In this document: positions 8,702 to 18,257 of the stretch, in pieces
Position numbering within the stretch: the stretch's first letter is position 1
Layout of the letters: each line of letters starts with the position of its first letter
Source: Domibacillus antri
GTDB taxonomy: Bacteria; Bacillota; Bacilli; Bacillales; Domibacillaceae
Assembly: GCF_001936625.1 (NCBI RefSeq)
Contig: NZ_MSDU01000015.1
Span: 1-64,000 of the forward strand
DNA: 64,000 nucleotides
Reading direction: 5' to 3'
The notes under the pieces: model-generated
Seen by the model: the letters and a program-made list of their open reading frames with translations, nothing else
What the model was told of the DNA's origin: nothing
Database searches by the model: none
Translations under genes and position numbers: made by a program

Positions 8702-8801
8702 GGAGAGGTGGGCACATTTTTGTCCGGCGTATGGTGCGTAATATACTTTTTTCAAGACTGCTAATTGTATATAATAATAGAATGAAAGTGAGGAGTTTAT
8801 T

Positions 8802-9236
8802 TTGACGAAAGAAAATGAAGAGCAGGAACGGACTGCACAGGCAAAGCCGGCCGTTTCTGTTTTCGGATACGAGCTGATTCGCGATGTGCTTCTCGGGGAG
8901 ATTTTAGGAAGTGATTCCGCCGATATTTTATACTGGGGAGGCAAATCACTGGCGCGCCGTTTTCCGTGCGGCAGTCCTGAGGAACTGTCCGTTTTTTTTG
9001 AAGAAGCCGGCTGGGGGCAGATTGAACTGTTGAAAGAAAATAAAAAGGAAATGACTTACCGCTTATCGGGCGGGATGACTGAACGGCGTTTTCATGTACA
9101 GACAGAACCAGCTTTTACACTTGAGAGCGGATTTATTGCCGAGCAGATTGCCTCGATCTATGATGTGGCGGCAGAAGCGGTTTGCCGTTTGCATCCGCGA
9201 AGCAGGCAAGTAGAGATTACTGTAAAATGGGAATGA
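8802..9236 (+). CDS. yslB: YslB family protein (DUF2507)
   Basis: 144 residues from a TTG start preceded by AGTGAGGAG at 7 nt. It is divergent from sdhC, in the same place as B. subtilis yslB (about 148 residues). It belongs to the DUF2507 group, a small soluble alpha/beta family without a firmly assigned role; V4R-like folds have been proposed. Visible features are a polar start, VFGYELIRDVLLGEILG and a central WGGKSLARRFP. No transmembrane segment. The B. subtilis neighbour lysC is absent here. Confidence 0.82.
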   Translation: MTKENEEQERTAQAKPAVSVFGYELIRDVLLGEILGSDSADILYWGGKSLARRFPCGSPEELSVFFEEAGWGQIELLKENKKEMTYRLSGGMTERRFHVQTEPAFTLESGFIAEQIASIYDVAAEAVCRLHPRSRQVEITVKWE

Positions 9237-9268
9237 AAACAGGCTGTCATGAGGGCAGCCTGTTTTCA
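9234..9268. terminator. Hairpin terminator after yslB, possibly bidirectional
   Basis: A perfect 13-bp stem (9234-9246 with 9256-9268) has a nine-base loop and short T-rich ends on both strands. The yslB stop codon is inside it, and it may also catch uvrC transcripts from the other side. Confidence 0.78.
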
Positions 9269-9333
9269 TTTATTATAGCGTGATTATGAATATACAAATG
9301 GCAGTACCGCCGCCCTCTACGATCATTCTGCTA

Positions 9334-11109
9334 TTATTTTTCTTTTAAAGCATTTAATATGGCTTCCGCTGTTTTTGCCGGAATACCGGCGTCGGCAATC
9401 TCTTCTTTTGTTGCTTCTTTCAGTTTTTTCAGCGAGCCAAATGTTTTTAACAGCTGCTTTTTCCGCTGCGGCCCTACGCCTTCGATACCATCGAGTATCG
9501 ATTGAAACGCCCCTTTTCCCCGTATTTGCCGGTGGAATGTGATGGCGAATCGATGCACTTCGTCTTGAATGCGCTGCAGCAAATAAAATGCCTGGCTATT
9601 ATGTTTTAGCGGTACAATTTGAAGCGGGCTGCCGTATAAAAGCTGCGAAGTCCGGTGCTTGTCGTCTTTTGCAAGTCCCGCCACGGGAATATCAAGCCCG
9701 AGCTCATTCAGTAAAATGTCGCGCGCCGCTTCAATCTGTCCTTTGCCGCCATCAATAATAATTAAGTCAGGAATGGGCAGCTGTTCTTTTAGCACGCGTG
9801 TGTAGCGGCGGCGGATGACTTCCCTCATCGAACCGTAGTCATCCGGTCCTGCGACTGTTTTAATTTTATACTTTCTGTACTCTTTTTTCTCGGGCTTCCC
9901 ATCTATAAAGACGATCATCGCCGAAACGGGCGAAGTCCCTTGAATGTTGGAGTTGTCAAACGCTTCAATCCGGAGAGGCACATGTATGTTCATCGCTTCC
10001 CCAAGCTGTTCCGCCGCTTTGATCGTGCGTTCTTCATCCCGGTCAATTAAGGCGAATTTTTCACGAAGAGCGGCTTTTGCATTATTTTCCGCCAATTTTA
10101 TGAGCTCTTTTTTCTTTCCTCTTTGCGGCTTGATGACCGGTACACCAATAAGCTGCCCGGCTAAATGTTCATCCACTGCATCAGGCAGTAAGATTTCTTT
10201 TGGCTTGAAATGTTCCGGTGCCTCATAAAAACGGCCGAGAAATGTTAAAAATTCTTCTTCCGGCTCGCTGTAAACTGGAAACGTTGACACATCCCGTTCA
10301 ATCAATCGTCCCTGGCGCATAAAGAAAACCTGTACACACATCCAGCCTTTATCGACGGTGTAGCCGAATACATCCCGGTCCGTAAAATCACCCATATTGA
10401 TTTTTTGCTTTTCCATGAGCGTATCAATGTGTGAAATTTGATCCCGGTACTCTTTCGCCCGTTCAAATTCAAGCTTTTCCGCCGCTTCTGTCATTTTATC
10501 GGTAAGCGCTTTTTTGACCTCATGATGGCCGCCATTTAAAAAGCGGGTAATTTCCGCCGCCATCTGTTTATATGTCTCATTGGACACGTCTTTCACACAC
10601 GGTGCAAGACATTGCCCCATATGATAGTAAAGACAGACGCGGTCCGGCAATGCCGAGCATTTTCGGAGAGGGTACAGCCGGTCAAGCAGCTTTTTCGTTT
10701 CATTGGCCGCATAGGCATTCGGATAAGGGCCGAAATACTTCCCTTTATCTTTTTTCACTTTTCGCGTAATGATCAAACGCGGATGACGTTCCGCCGTCAG
10801 CTTAATAAACGGATAGCTTTTATCATCCTTCAGCATAATGTTGTATTTCGGATCGTGTTTTTTTATTAAGTTCAGTTCCAAAATAAGCGCTTCTAAATCA
10901 GATGATGTAATAATGTATTCAAAGTCGGTAATTTCACTGACAAGGCGGGTCGTTTTCGCATCATGCGACCCGGTAAAATAAGAACGCACACGATTTTTCA
11001 ATACTTTTGCTTTTCCGACATAAATAATCGTACCATGCCGGTCTTTCATTAAGTAACAGCCGGGTTCATCCGGTAAAAGAGATAATTTATGCTGGATTAA
11101 TTCATTCAT
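9334..11109 (-). CDS. uvrC: Excinuclease ABC subunit C
   Basis: 591 residues from the chosen ATG (AGAGGTGG upstream); the frame is open 18 codons further but without a ribosome site. UvrC makes the 3' and 5' incisions in nucleotide excision repair. Order of domains: GIY-YIG nuclease (about 12-95, with IIYVGKAK), a UVR motif near 200-235, an RNase H-like nuclease (about 370-540, with [11 protein letters not shown] and [10 protein letters not shown]), and C-terminal helix-hairpin-helix repeats. Very close to B. subtilis UvrC over the whole length. Upstream neighbour is trxA. Confidence 0.97.
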   Translation of the reverse strand: MNELIQHKLSLLPDEPGCYLMKDRHGTIIYVGKAKVLKNRVRSYFTGSHDAKTTRLVSEITDFEYIITSSDLEALILELNLIKKHDPKYNIMLKDDKSYPFIKLTAERHPRLIITRKVKKDKGKYFGPYPNAYAANETKKLLDRLYPLRKCSALPDRVCLYYHMGQCLAPCVKDVSNETYKQMAAEITRFLNGGHHEVKKALTDKMTEAAEKLEFERAKEYRDQISHIDTLMEKQKINMGDFTDRDVFGYTVDKGWMCVQVFFMRQGRLIERDVSTFPVYSEPEEEFLTFLGRFYEAPEHFKPKEILLPDAVDEHLAGQLIGVPVIKPQRGKKKELIKLAENNAKAALREKFALIDRDEERTIKAAEQLGEAMNIHVPLRIEAFDNSNIQGTSPVSAMIVFIDGKPEKKEYRKYKIKTVAGPDDYGSMREVIRRRYTRVLKEQLPIPDLIIIDGGKGQIEAARDILLNELGLDIPVAGLAKDDKHRTSQLLYGSPLQIVPLKHNSQAFYLLQRIQDEVHRFAITFHRQIRGKGAFQSILDGIEGVGPQRKKQLLKTFGSLKKLKEATKEEIADAGIPAKTAEAILNALKEK

Positions 11110-11129
11110 CGATGCCACCTCTTTTGTAC

Positions 11130-11158
11130 AAAAAAAGCATCCCGGCAATGCGGGACGC
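11130..11158 (-). terminator. Intrinsic terminator after trxA
   Basis: An 8-bp stem (11137-11144 with 11151-11158, one G-U pair) with a six-base loop is followed by seven U on the minus strand. It lies between the trxA stop and the uvrC start. Confidence 0.8.
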
Positions 11159-11168
11159 TCCACTGTTA

Positions 11169-11483
11169 TTATGCGTTGCGGTTTACAAGTTCCGCTAAAG
11201 CTTCTTTCGGTTGGAAGCCGATCACTTTATCAACAGGCTGTCCGTCTTTGAAAAGAATCAATGTCGGAATGCTCATAACGCCGTATTCGCCTGCTGTCTG
11301 TTGATTTTCATCAACGTCAAGTTTGACGATTTTCACCTTGTCGCTCATTTCTGCATCCAGTTCCTCAAGAACAGGAGCAATCATTTTGCAAGGTCCGCAC
11401 CAAGGTGCCCAAAAGTCAGCAAGAACAAGTCCACTGCCCGTTTCCGCTGCGAAATTTTCATCTGTTGCTTTTACGATTGCCAT
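11169..11483 (-). CDS. trxA: Thioredoxin
   Basis: 104 residues. General cytosolic disulfide reductant, recycled by thioredoxin reductase. The active site WCGPC is at 28-32 and the cis-proline region MSIPTLILF follows at about residue 72. Start is ATG with TAGGAGG eight bases upstream. In B. subtilis trxA is next to etfA; here the 11.6-kb accessory operon lies between them. Confidence 0.97.
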   Translation of the reverse strand: MAIVKATDENFAAETGSGLVLADFWAPWCGPCKMIAPVLEELDAEMSDKVKIVKLDVDENQQTAGEYGVMSIPTLILFKDGQPVDKVIGFQPKEALAELVNRNA

Positions 11484-11519
11484 GTATCATTACCTCCTAA
11501 ATTTCTAAATCATATCGAA

Positions 11520-11565
11520 AGTATACCACCCTTTTCGGATGCAGGCTATTTATTTGCCTGCATCC
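11520..11565 (-). promoter_or_regulatory. trxA extended -10 promoter and upstream hairpin
   Basis: TGGTATACT on the minus strand (hexamer at 11520-11525) is a good extended -10 element; the -35 is poor. Directly upstream is a perfect 10-bp inverted repeat (11537-11546 with 11556-11565). Coming from the accessory operon it would form a hairpin without a U-tract, so read-through from the operon into trxA cannot be excluded. Confidence 0.5.
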
Positions 11566-11618
11566 AGGAATGAACAACAAAAAATCATGGAATTTTCGCC
11601 ATTTTCGGGCACCAATTG

Positions 11619-11933
11619 TTAAATAAATGTATCTTTCCCTAATATTTCAGGAATTTGAAGAAGTTCAAACACAAATTGAACTTCTTCTTTCACGTTAGAA
11701 ATCATTACGTGAACGCCTTTTTCTTTTAACGATTGCACGACGTTCAACAGTAAACCCATTCCTGATGAATCGACAAAAGGCACTTCTTCAAAATTTAGCG
11801 TCGCAGCTTTGTAATTTTCCAAAGCCGGCAGCAGTGTTTCTTCTACTATTTCCGTCGAATCAATATCGAGATCGCCGTTGAGCCTGACAATAATGGTGCC
11901 GCCTTCCGCTTCTTTCATTGAAAACTCGATCAT
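11619..11933 (-). CDS. STAS-domain anti-sigma factor antagonist (RsbV/SpoIIAA-like)
   Basis: 104 residues from ATG with AGGGGG six bases upstream; the frame opens five codons earlier. It is a single STAS domain: FVDSSGMGLLL (54-64) places the phosphorylatable serine of RsbV/SpoIIAA-type switches at S56 or S57. Such proteins bind a GHKL kinase or anti-sigma factor when unphosphorylated and are reset by a PP2C phosphatase. Both partner types are encoded in the same operon. It is the last gene of the twelve-gene accessory operon. Confidence 0.88.
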   Translation of the reverse strand: MIEFSMKEAEGGTIIVRLNGDLDIDSTEIVEETLLPALENYKAATLNFEEVPFVDSSGMGLLLNVVQSLKEKGVHVMISNVKEEVQFVFELLQIPEILGKDTFI

Positions 11934-11947
11934 ACGAATCCCCCTCA

Positions 11948-14017
11948 TTATTCAAATGAAATACGGCCATGTTTATTCAAATATGCGATAACGCGGCTTC
12001 TTGTTTCACTAAATTTGTATTGAACATTTCCAATTTTGATAGAAGTCCCGTCCATGGCTTTATTTATATAAATCTTTTGATCTCCCGGGACAGCTATAAT
12101 GGTAGGGGTGCGGCTTTCAGCACCCGCTTCATTGATCTCCGCGCCGAAACGTCCAAACACCTCTCCTCCCCTTAAAGCACCGTTTATCGTTAATTTGCCG
12201 CCTGCGTATATTTTTGTATTCACACTGCCTTGACCTAATATCGTCACATTGCCGCTGCAATACAGACGGCTGCTTAATACATTCGGAACGGTAATATAGG
12301 AGTTGGGTTCAACCGGCATTTGGCTCAGTTCATGAAGCTCCTTCAGTTTTTCCGATAATTCCGTCATCCAGCCGATCGAGATGGCTTCGCTGGATAATGA
12401 CAAGAAAAGCTGTGACAGCGATTTTGCTGTCTCTGCCCACACCTTATCTGATAAATAGTTTTCATTTCTTTTAACGGTTTCCACGTATTCTTTCACTAAA
12501 GCAGGAAATGGCTTAAACCGCTTTTCCAGCAAAATGTTCATGAGCGGCTGCAATCCGCCTCTGGAAAAATCGCTCGCTTTAAACCCTGGGGATAACATTA
12601 ATTGCTTAATTAATTGAATGATCTTGGCCAAATCTTGATTGATGGGACCCAGTAAATGACCAAGCTCCGTCACGATCATGTTATTTTTTCCTGCCGATAC
12701 GTCCGATCCGATAATGCTTCCATGGGTCAATACAGCTCCCGATGCGGTCAACGTTGCCATATTGACGGATTGGTGAACGATAATATTTCCTTCAGCATCT
12801 ATGACCATCCGTTCAGAAACTTCACCCAGCACTTCCACATCACCCGCAAAATGAATATTACCGGAAGAAAGGTCGACATTGCCCGGATGAGTCAGCTTCT
12901 GCATAATCGACACCTTTGCGATCGACCGTCTTTTCTCAACATGAGGCCGTCCTGATTCAATCGCTATAATCTTATTATCGATGATGGCGATCCCTCGCCC
13001 GCTCTGAACCGATATTGGAATGGTTTGAGGGGCCGGGAGCGGTTCGTTTGTAACGGTTCGGCCCGGCTGTCCCGGAATAGGAGGGTGTACAATCGCAATG
13101 ACCGTTCCGCTCTCCACATTTGGAATGGTTTTCATTTCCCGGTAGTCTACACGCCCATTTTCAGTTTCTCTCGGACCGATTTGTGTTTCTGTATTAATTT
13201 GAAACTCAATCCACCCATCTGTCCCCGGTATCGGTTCTATGCCGGATGCAATGGTAAAAACGCCTGGTTCTGCCGCATCCATGGCTTTTACAATTTCATT
13301 TTGATGAAAGCCATGCTTCACTCTCAGCTCTTCCAATTTATCCATAACCTCTTGATACGAAAGGGTATTATAGGTTTCTTTTTTTTCATCTATCATTAAT
13401 TCAATATGCTGAGCCGGCTCCGTGTCAAGAAGTGATCTCGTGATTTTATACCCTGGTTCAATATGCAGCTCCACACGCAGTTTATGCGGATCCATCACAA
13501 CTTTCCAGACCGTTTCTTTTTCTTCCGTTTCCAATTGCACTTCATAAAAATCAATGTCGGTCATAACAAAACTTTTTTCCGTGATTAATTGTTCGTTCCG
13601 GTACACCTTCACCCCATCCGGTATGGTGACAAGCGGGTAATGAGTAGGCGAACTTTGACAAAACAATTCCCCGTTTTTGACCCATACTTTCCCCGCCAGT
13701 TCATTTGATTTCGGCGCGGGCCGGGGCTTCGGCTTCAGGTCCACCAAGCTCTCAGAACCAGGATCAGGAATATGATGAAGAAATTCATCCATTAATTTAA
13801 TTGGGTCTTTTTCTTCTTTATATGGCTGTTCTTGATTCGGATTTTGCTCAAGTTTTGTGATTTTAACAATGGCCTCTTTCGATTTCAGCTTAAAAAAACT
13901 CTTTGTTTCCTGTTGAAGGATTTCTATGTTGACCTCACTTTTTTTTGCTTCCAATAAAAGCAGCCCGACATCAATCGCTTCCTTTATATTTTTCCCTTTG
14001 GAAATAATACTTTGCAT
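11948..14017 (-). CDS. FapA/DUF342 family protein with Jag_N-like N terminus
   Basis: 689 residues. Residues 1-55 (SKGKNIKEAIDVGL, then EVNIEILQQETKSFFKLKSKEAIVKI) resemble the Jag_N domain of KhpB/Jag. From about 200 onward it matches the FapA (flagellar assembly protein A, DUF342) family, with the repeated beta-rich pattern (GNIHFAGDVEVLGEV, GNIIVHQSVN, GNVTILGQGSVNTKIYAGGKLTINGALRGG) that resembles a bactofilin-like beta-solenoid. A helical insert lies near 455-580. No signal peptide. FapA-family proteins are linked to flagella, chemotaxis and cell-surface polymers in various bacteria, without a fixed biochemical role. It is flanked by the PP2C phosphatase and a STAS gene, so it may be an output of the switch. 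Confidence 0.8.
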   Translation of the reverse strand: MQSIISKGKNIKEAIDVGLLLLEAKKSEVNIEILQQETKSFFKLKSKEAIVKITKLEQNPNQEQPYKEEKDPIKLMDEFLHHIPDPGSESLVDLKPKPRPAPKSNELAGKVWVKNGELFCQSSPTHYPLVTIPDGVKVYRNEQLITEKSFVMTDIDFYEVQLETEEKETVWKVVMDPHKLRVELHIEPGYKITRSLLDTEPAQHIELMIDEKKETYNTLSYQEVMDKLEELRVKHGFHQNEIVKAMDAAEPGVFTIASGIEPIPGTDGWIEFQINTETQIGPRETENGRVDYREMKTIPNVESGTVIAIVHPPIPGQPGRTVTNEPLPAPQTIPISVQSGRGIAIIDNKIIAIESGRPHVEKRRSIAKVSIMQKLTHPGNVDLSSGNIHFAGDVEVLGEVSERMVIDAEGNIIVHQSVNMATLTASGAVLTHGSIIGSDVSAGKNNMIVTELGHLLGPINQDLAKIIQLIKQLMLSPGFKASDFSRGGLQPLMNILLEKRFKPFPALVKEYVETVKRNENYLSDKVWAETAKSLSQLFLSLSSEAISIGWMTELSEKLKELHELSQMPVEPNSYITVPNVLSSRLYCSGNVTILGQGSVNTKIYAGGKLTINGALRGGEVFGRFGAEINEAGAESRTPTIIAVPGDQKIYINKAMDGTSIKIGNVQYKFSETRSRVIAYLNKHGRISFE

Positions 14018-14029
14018 AGTTTTTCCCCC

Positions 14030-14875
14030 TTATTTCATCAATGGAGAATTCAAACTGGTAATTTCCGCTTTTTGATCACTGATCTTCAATAAGACCATGG
14101 TAATATCATCTCTTTGAGGGGCTCCTTCCGTAAACTTCTCGATCGATTCCATTACACATTTTTCAATGTCACCGACACATTTTTGCTTGTTTTCCATCAA
14201 AGTTTGGACAAGCCGCTCCAGTTTATATTGTTCCTTATTATGATTTTGCGCTTCAATGATGCCATCCGTATAAAAGAAAACCGTATCCTTATCGTGCAGC
14301 TGGATCGAATGGTTGTTATAGACTTGATTTGGCAGCCCCCCTACCATGATTCCTTTTATTTTTGGCAGCTCCTGCACCACTTGTTCTTTTCCTTTTATAT
14401 ACAAAGGCAAATTATGTCCTGCATTGGCGTAAGTAAGCGTAGACGTTTCCGGATCCCAGTCTGCACACAATAACGTCACAAACGACTTAAGCGTCCTCAA
14501 ATCAGCATAAAGCGCCTGATTCATCGATGTTAACGTATCCGCCGGACTTTTTGTCGTTTCCGCCGCACTGCGGAAAGCGCCCCGCGTTAAGATCATCAGC
14601 ATCGCAGCAGGAATCCCTTTCCCCATTACATCACCGATGACAATCCGAATTTTCCCGTTTACGAGCGGGTAAAAATCGTAGTAATCCCCGCCAATAAGCC
14701 GGGCGGGGACAGAGGAACCGGATACTTCTCCCCCATCAAAAACCGGTGTTTTCCCATTCAGAAGCTGCGATTGGATATTTCGCGCTAAATTGATTTCTCT
14801 CTTCAATGTTTTATCCATGATCGTTAATCCGTCGGAGTTTTTCTGATGTACATACGTCATCCCATCCTTATACAT
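14030..14875 (-). CDS. PP2C/SpoIIE-type serine phosphatase (RsbU-like)
   Basis: 281 residues from the ATG (GGGGAGG seven bases upstream) that overlaps the preceding STAS stop by one base. After an N-terminal helical linker of about 45 residues the catalytic domain shows GGDYYDFY, IGDVMGKGIPAAMLM, NAGHNLPLY, FFYTDGIIEAQN and RDDITMVLL, the aspartate/glycine motifs that bind two manganese ions in RsbU and SpoIIE. It should dephosphorylate the STAS proteins of the operon. It lacks a recognisable PAS or GAF sensor, so an upstream activator, such as the membrane sensor encoded two genes earlier, is expected. Confidence 0.9.
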   Translation of the reverse strand: MYKDGMTYVHQKNSDGLTIMDKTLKREINLARNIQSQLLNGKTPVFDGGEVSGSSVPARLIGGDYYDFYPLVNGKIRIVIGDVMGKGIPAAMLMILTRGAFRSAAETTKSPADTLTSMNQALYADLRTLKSFVTLLCADWDPETSTLTYANAGHNLPLYIKGKEQVVQELPKIKGIMVGGLPNQVYNNHSIQLHDKDTVFFYTDGIIEAQNHNKEQYKLERLVQTLMENKQKCVGDIEKCVMESIEKFTEGAPQRDDITMVLLKISDQKAEITSLNSPLMK

Positions 14876-15192
14876 CAAATAACCTCCCCGTGAAACGCCT
14901 CTAAAATTTCATATAACCCGACTGTCTCAAATACGTCATTCGTCATTTCATCTATACCTTGAAGTTTCAGGGTAAAGTTTTTTTCTCTGGACAAATAAAT
15001 AGCATTCATAATAGAGCCAATCCCTGTCGAATCAATAAACTCAAGTCCCGAGAAATCCAGAATGACGGTTTCCATGCCGTCCATTTCTTCTAAGTACGGT
15101 TCAATAATATTGGTTGTTGTAATATCTATAAGCCCTTTTACTTTAAGGATTGTCGTCACGTTTTGAACTTCTTTTTCAACGGTTAATAGCAT
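14875..15192 (-). CDS. STAS-domain anti-sigma factor antagonist
   Basis: 105 residues from ATG with AAGGGGGG upstream; the longer open frame (to 15264) has no ribosome site. FIDSTGIGSIMN (52-63) is the classic SpoIIAA/RsbV phosphoserine loop with S55 as the expected site. It lies immediately before the phosphatase gene and overlaps it, the arrangement typical of a phosphatase with its own substrate. The second STAS protein of the operon (11619-11933) differs in sequence, so the two may have separate partners. Confidence 0.9.
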   Translation of the reverse strand: MLLTVEKEVQNVTTILKVKGLIDITTTNIIEPYLEEMDGMETVILDFSGLEFIDSTGIGSIMNAIYLSREKNFTLKLQGIDEMTNDVFETVGLYEILEAFHGEVI

Positions 15193-15205
15193 TAAAAAGC
15201 CCCCC

Positions 15206-16777
15206 TTAAAGTTTGAATTTGCTAATATGTTCAAGCAATATTTTAGAAATGGTAGACAGCTCACTTGATTGTTCGTGAAGAGACTGCATTAAATCTGATA
15301 ATGTAATGGTCGTATTCGTTACTGCGGCAGTGCGGTTCTCTGCAACACTCCTCATTTTTTCGACATTTTTTATGATAGCCGAATTTTCCTCTGACGGTTC
15401 TAACACATTTAATATATCATTTAAAAACTCTGTAATTTCATACAATTGTTCTCTTGATTTCATTGTTGCTTCTGTTGATAATTCGTACATTTTATCAACA
15501 GACTGCGCGGCTTCTGTTTCCAAAATCATAGAAAGCCGCTGTGTATTTTTTGCCTGTTCCTGCGTATCCGTAACAAGCTGATTCAACTTTTCAACCATTC
15601 GATTTGTGGTTTTTGATAATTTGTCCAGCTCGCTTCCGTCATTCACTTTGCTTTTTGCTGTTAAATCGCCTTTTTCCAGAAGCTTAATCTGGTCTATAAT
15701 TTTTTGAATGTTTTCATAGATTCGATTGAAAAACCTTACAATTAGTAAAAATAAGGATATTAATGAAATCAAGCCAGTTATGATTAATACAGTCGAATGT
15801 TTATATACTGGGGAACTCATTTCGGCATAATCTAAAGCTATATAAATCACTTGATTTTTACCTATTGGCAAAAACATTTTATATACTTTTTCCCCATTGT
15901 TCTTTTGAATATACGTTACTATCTTTTTATTCTCTTCTGATTCTATTAATGTTTCGACGTCACGTTTCGTCTCATATTCAAAACTTCCATATATCACTTT
16001 CTTTAATGGTGGATACATTTTCTCAGCTAAACTTGGATCCTTATATACTCTATTATCTAGTACAGCAATCTCTTCCACAAAAGGATTATCTTCTTTTGAA
16101 GAACTTATCCATGCATTCGGTCCTACCTTCTCTGTAAATTTATATACATCATCCGCTTCTATATAAGGATTAATGATGTAATCAGTCCCTATCACATGAT
16201 AATAGGCATATTTAAAAAATACAGGTTCCCCTTCATTTGAGGCAGATTGAGAAATAGGAATCACAAACATATTATCTGTAATATATGAATAATATCCATC
16301 ATTTACTGGTGATTTGTCATTTAACATATCATCCATATTACTATATCCGTCTTCACTAAATTCTTTTAAACTAAATCCTATTTCATTTTCATCACTTGAT
16401 TTTGTACCAACGATATCATTTTTATCCGCTGTTCTCGCAAATAAGGTAATTCCCGCTAATCCTAAATCATCTCTTATTTTTACTAATTCCTCATTCGTGA
16501 TCTCGCTTATATTCTTACCCTCTAGTAGATCAGCAATATGTCTTGAATAAGATTCCATATTTAAATCGATTTGTTTTTCTATACTTACTGCAGCTAAATT
16601 CGTTGAAATTATTCCTTGCTCCACACTATTAGCAATTAAATTTGCTTCATTCCTTACACTCTTCTGTACCTGTTCTTGAATTAAATATATCTGAAATACA
16701 CCAGAAATTAACGAAATGACTAAAAGAATTATAAAAGCTCTTATAATAAATTGTGTTCTTAATGTTCCCGATTTCAT
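15206..16777 (-). CDS. Membrane sensor: extracellular Cache-like, HAMP, coiled coil
   Basis: 523 residues from ATG with AGGAGG nine bases upstream. Residues 11-33 form a transmembrane helix, about 35-315 an extracellular domain of dCache-like size, and about 325-347 a second helix. A HAMP-like segment (VRFFNRIYENIQKI, LLEKGDLTA) and a long helical stretch with heptad character follow. The tail resembles methyl-accepting proteins, but the conserved signalling hairpin for CheA/CheW is not seen and there is no kinase, cyclase or phosphatase domain. It probably passes a ligand signal to the phosphatase or STAS proteins next to it. AT-rich compared with its neighbours. Confidence 0.75.
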   Translation of the reverse strand: MKSGTLRTQFIIRAFIILLVISLISGVFQIYLIQEQVQKSVRNEANLIANSVEQGIISTNLAAVSIEKQIDLNMESYSRHIADLLEGKNISEITNEELVKIRDDLGLAGITLFARTADKNDIVGTKSSDENEIGFSLKEFSEDGYSNMDDMLNDKSPVNDGYYSYITDNMFVIPISQSASNEGEPVFFKYAYYHVIGTDYIINPYIEADDVYKFTEKVGPNAWISSSKEDNPFVEEIAVLDNRVYKDPSLAEKMYPPLKKVIYGSFEYETKRDVETLIESEENKKIVTYIQKNNGEKVYKMFLPIGKNQVIYIALDYAEMSSPVYKHSTVLIITGLISLISLFLLIVRFFNRIYENIQKIIDQIKLLEKGDLTAKSKVNDGSELDKLSKTTNRMVEKLNQLVTDTQEQAKNTQRLSMILETEAAQSVDKMYELSTEATMKSREQLYEITEFLNDILNVLEPSEENSAIIKNVEKMRSVAENRTAAVTNTTITLSDLMQSLHEQSSELSTISKILLEHISKFKL

Positions 16778-16790
16778 CCTTCTGTTCCTC

Positions 16791-18257
16791 CTAAAGATCA
16801 CCTTCAGCTAGCATCCTTTTTAATTCTAGTTTATCTACCTTACCTTGATTCATTGGTAAATCTTTTATTTGATGAATTTCATCAGGTACTTTATATTTTG
16901 CTATCTCACTTTTACACAAATTATATAACTCTGTTTGTGCTATCAGTTTATCCCCTACTATAAATGCTACTACTTTTTCCCCGAAAGTTGGATGTGATAC
17001 TCCTACAACACTTACTTTCTTCACGTCTTTATGTTTCAATAATACCTGCTCTACTTCTCCTGGTATTACTTGCTGACCACCCTTTTTTATCATATCTTTC
17101 TTTCTTCCAATTATTTGTATCTTTTTATTTCCTAACAGCTCTCCCAAATCTCCCGTATGATACCATCCCTCAACTAATACTTCCGTTGTCAAATCAGGTC
17201 TTTTATAATATCCTTTTAATACGGCTGGAGATTTAAATACTAATTCACGATCTTTCTCTATCCTTACCTCTATACCCTTTACTAAATCCCATCCTGTCTC
17301 ATATAATTCCCTCATATCTTCTTTTATTAATAAAATTCCCTGTTCAGATATTCCATAACATCCTGTCAATTTACAATGATCCATTCCTTTCAATGATTCT
17401 ATAAAGCCAGGTGTTATTGGTTCTCCAGATATCATTATCCTTTCTAGTCTTTCTAAAATTGATCTATCTTCTTTTTGCAAAAACATATTCAATGAATTAT
17501 AAGCAGAAGGTGTCGCTACAATTTTATTGCATTGATTATTCTTTAAATAATGGATAATCTTAAATACGTCAAAACTTTCCGGAAATACAATCTTCAATCC
17601 ATTTTTTAAACTTGTTAATGCCCAGGCTATTCCATAAGGTGAATTCAATGGAAATGTAGAAAATATTAAATCATTTTTAGATACTCCAAAGGAACCCTCA
17701 ATCTGACTTATCCAATTTCTCCACGATTCCATATTTATCATAATTCCTTTTGGTACGCCGGTACTTCCAGATGAACAGCCAATAACATCTATTTTCTCTT
17801 CATCTTTTTCATACGCTTCTCCCTCACTCAAATAAACTGCCCAATCCTCATTTTTATCATACGAATATACAATCGTTTGTTTTCCACTTTCATCTGCCCA
17901 ATTTTTCAACAGTTCTAAATGTGAAATATGATCATGTTGATTGACTGTAAACACTATATGAGGTTGGGTTAATTGCAATACAGACGTTAAATCATGTTTT
18001 CTAAATTGATGGCTTATTGGCACGACCGTCCCACCTAATTTATTTACTGCCAAAAACAAAGATACATAGGTAAATATAGATGGTATTATTAAAGCTGTCC
18101 TAGTTCCTTTTAAATCTCCGTAATTGCTTAATATTTTTGTATATTTTTCTACTTCCTTTTTTAATTCTCCATACGTGTAGCTATTCGTTAAGGTCGATAA
18201 CGCTATTTTATTTTCATTTTTTTCCTCATCAAATACCCAATTGTAAAACATACTCAT
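16791..18257 (-). CDS. Class I adenylate-forming enzyme (acyl-AMP/acyl-CoA ligase family)
   Basis: 488 residues, slightly shorter than typical acyl-CoA synthetases. Visible motifs are SSGSTGVPKG (phosphate loop), GCYGISEQG, TGDLGELLG, GRKKDMIKKGGQQV (hinge) and the C-terminal lysine in NQGKVDKLELKRML. The enzyme activates a carboxylic acid as its adenylate and passes it to a thiol. With a carrier-protein gene directly upstream, the likely acceptor is that phosphopantetheine arm rather than CoA (inference). The substrate cannot be told. The gene is strikingly AT-rich, with many ATA and TTA codons, unlike the flanking chromosome, which suggests separate acquisition. Confidence 0.85.
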   Translation of the reverse strand: MSMFYNWVFDEEKNENKIALSTLTNSYTYGELKKEVEKYTKILSNYGDLKGTRTALIIPSIFTYVSLFLAVNKLGGTVVPISHQFRKHDLTSVLQLTQPHIVFTVNQHDHISHLELLKNWADESGKQTIVYSYDKNEDWAVYLSEGEAYEKDEEKIDVIGCSSGSTGVPKGIMINMESWRNWISQIEGSFGVSKNDLIFSTFPLNSPYGIAWALTSLKNGLKIVFPESFDVFKIIHYLKNNQCNKIVATPSAYNSLNMFLQKEDRSILERLERIMISGEPITPGFIESLKGMDHCKLTGCYGISEQGILLIKEDMRELYETGWDLVKGIEVRIEKDRELVFKSPAVLKGYYKRPDLTTEVLVEGWYHTGDLGELLGNKKIQIIGRKKDMIKKGGQQVIPGEVEQVLLKHKDVKKVSVVGVSHPTFGEKVVAFIVGDKLIAQTELYNLCKSEIAKYKVPDEIHQIKDLPMNQGKVDKLELKRMLAEGDL

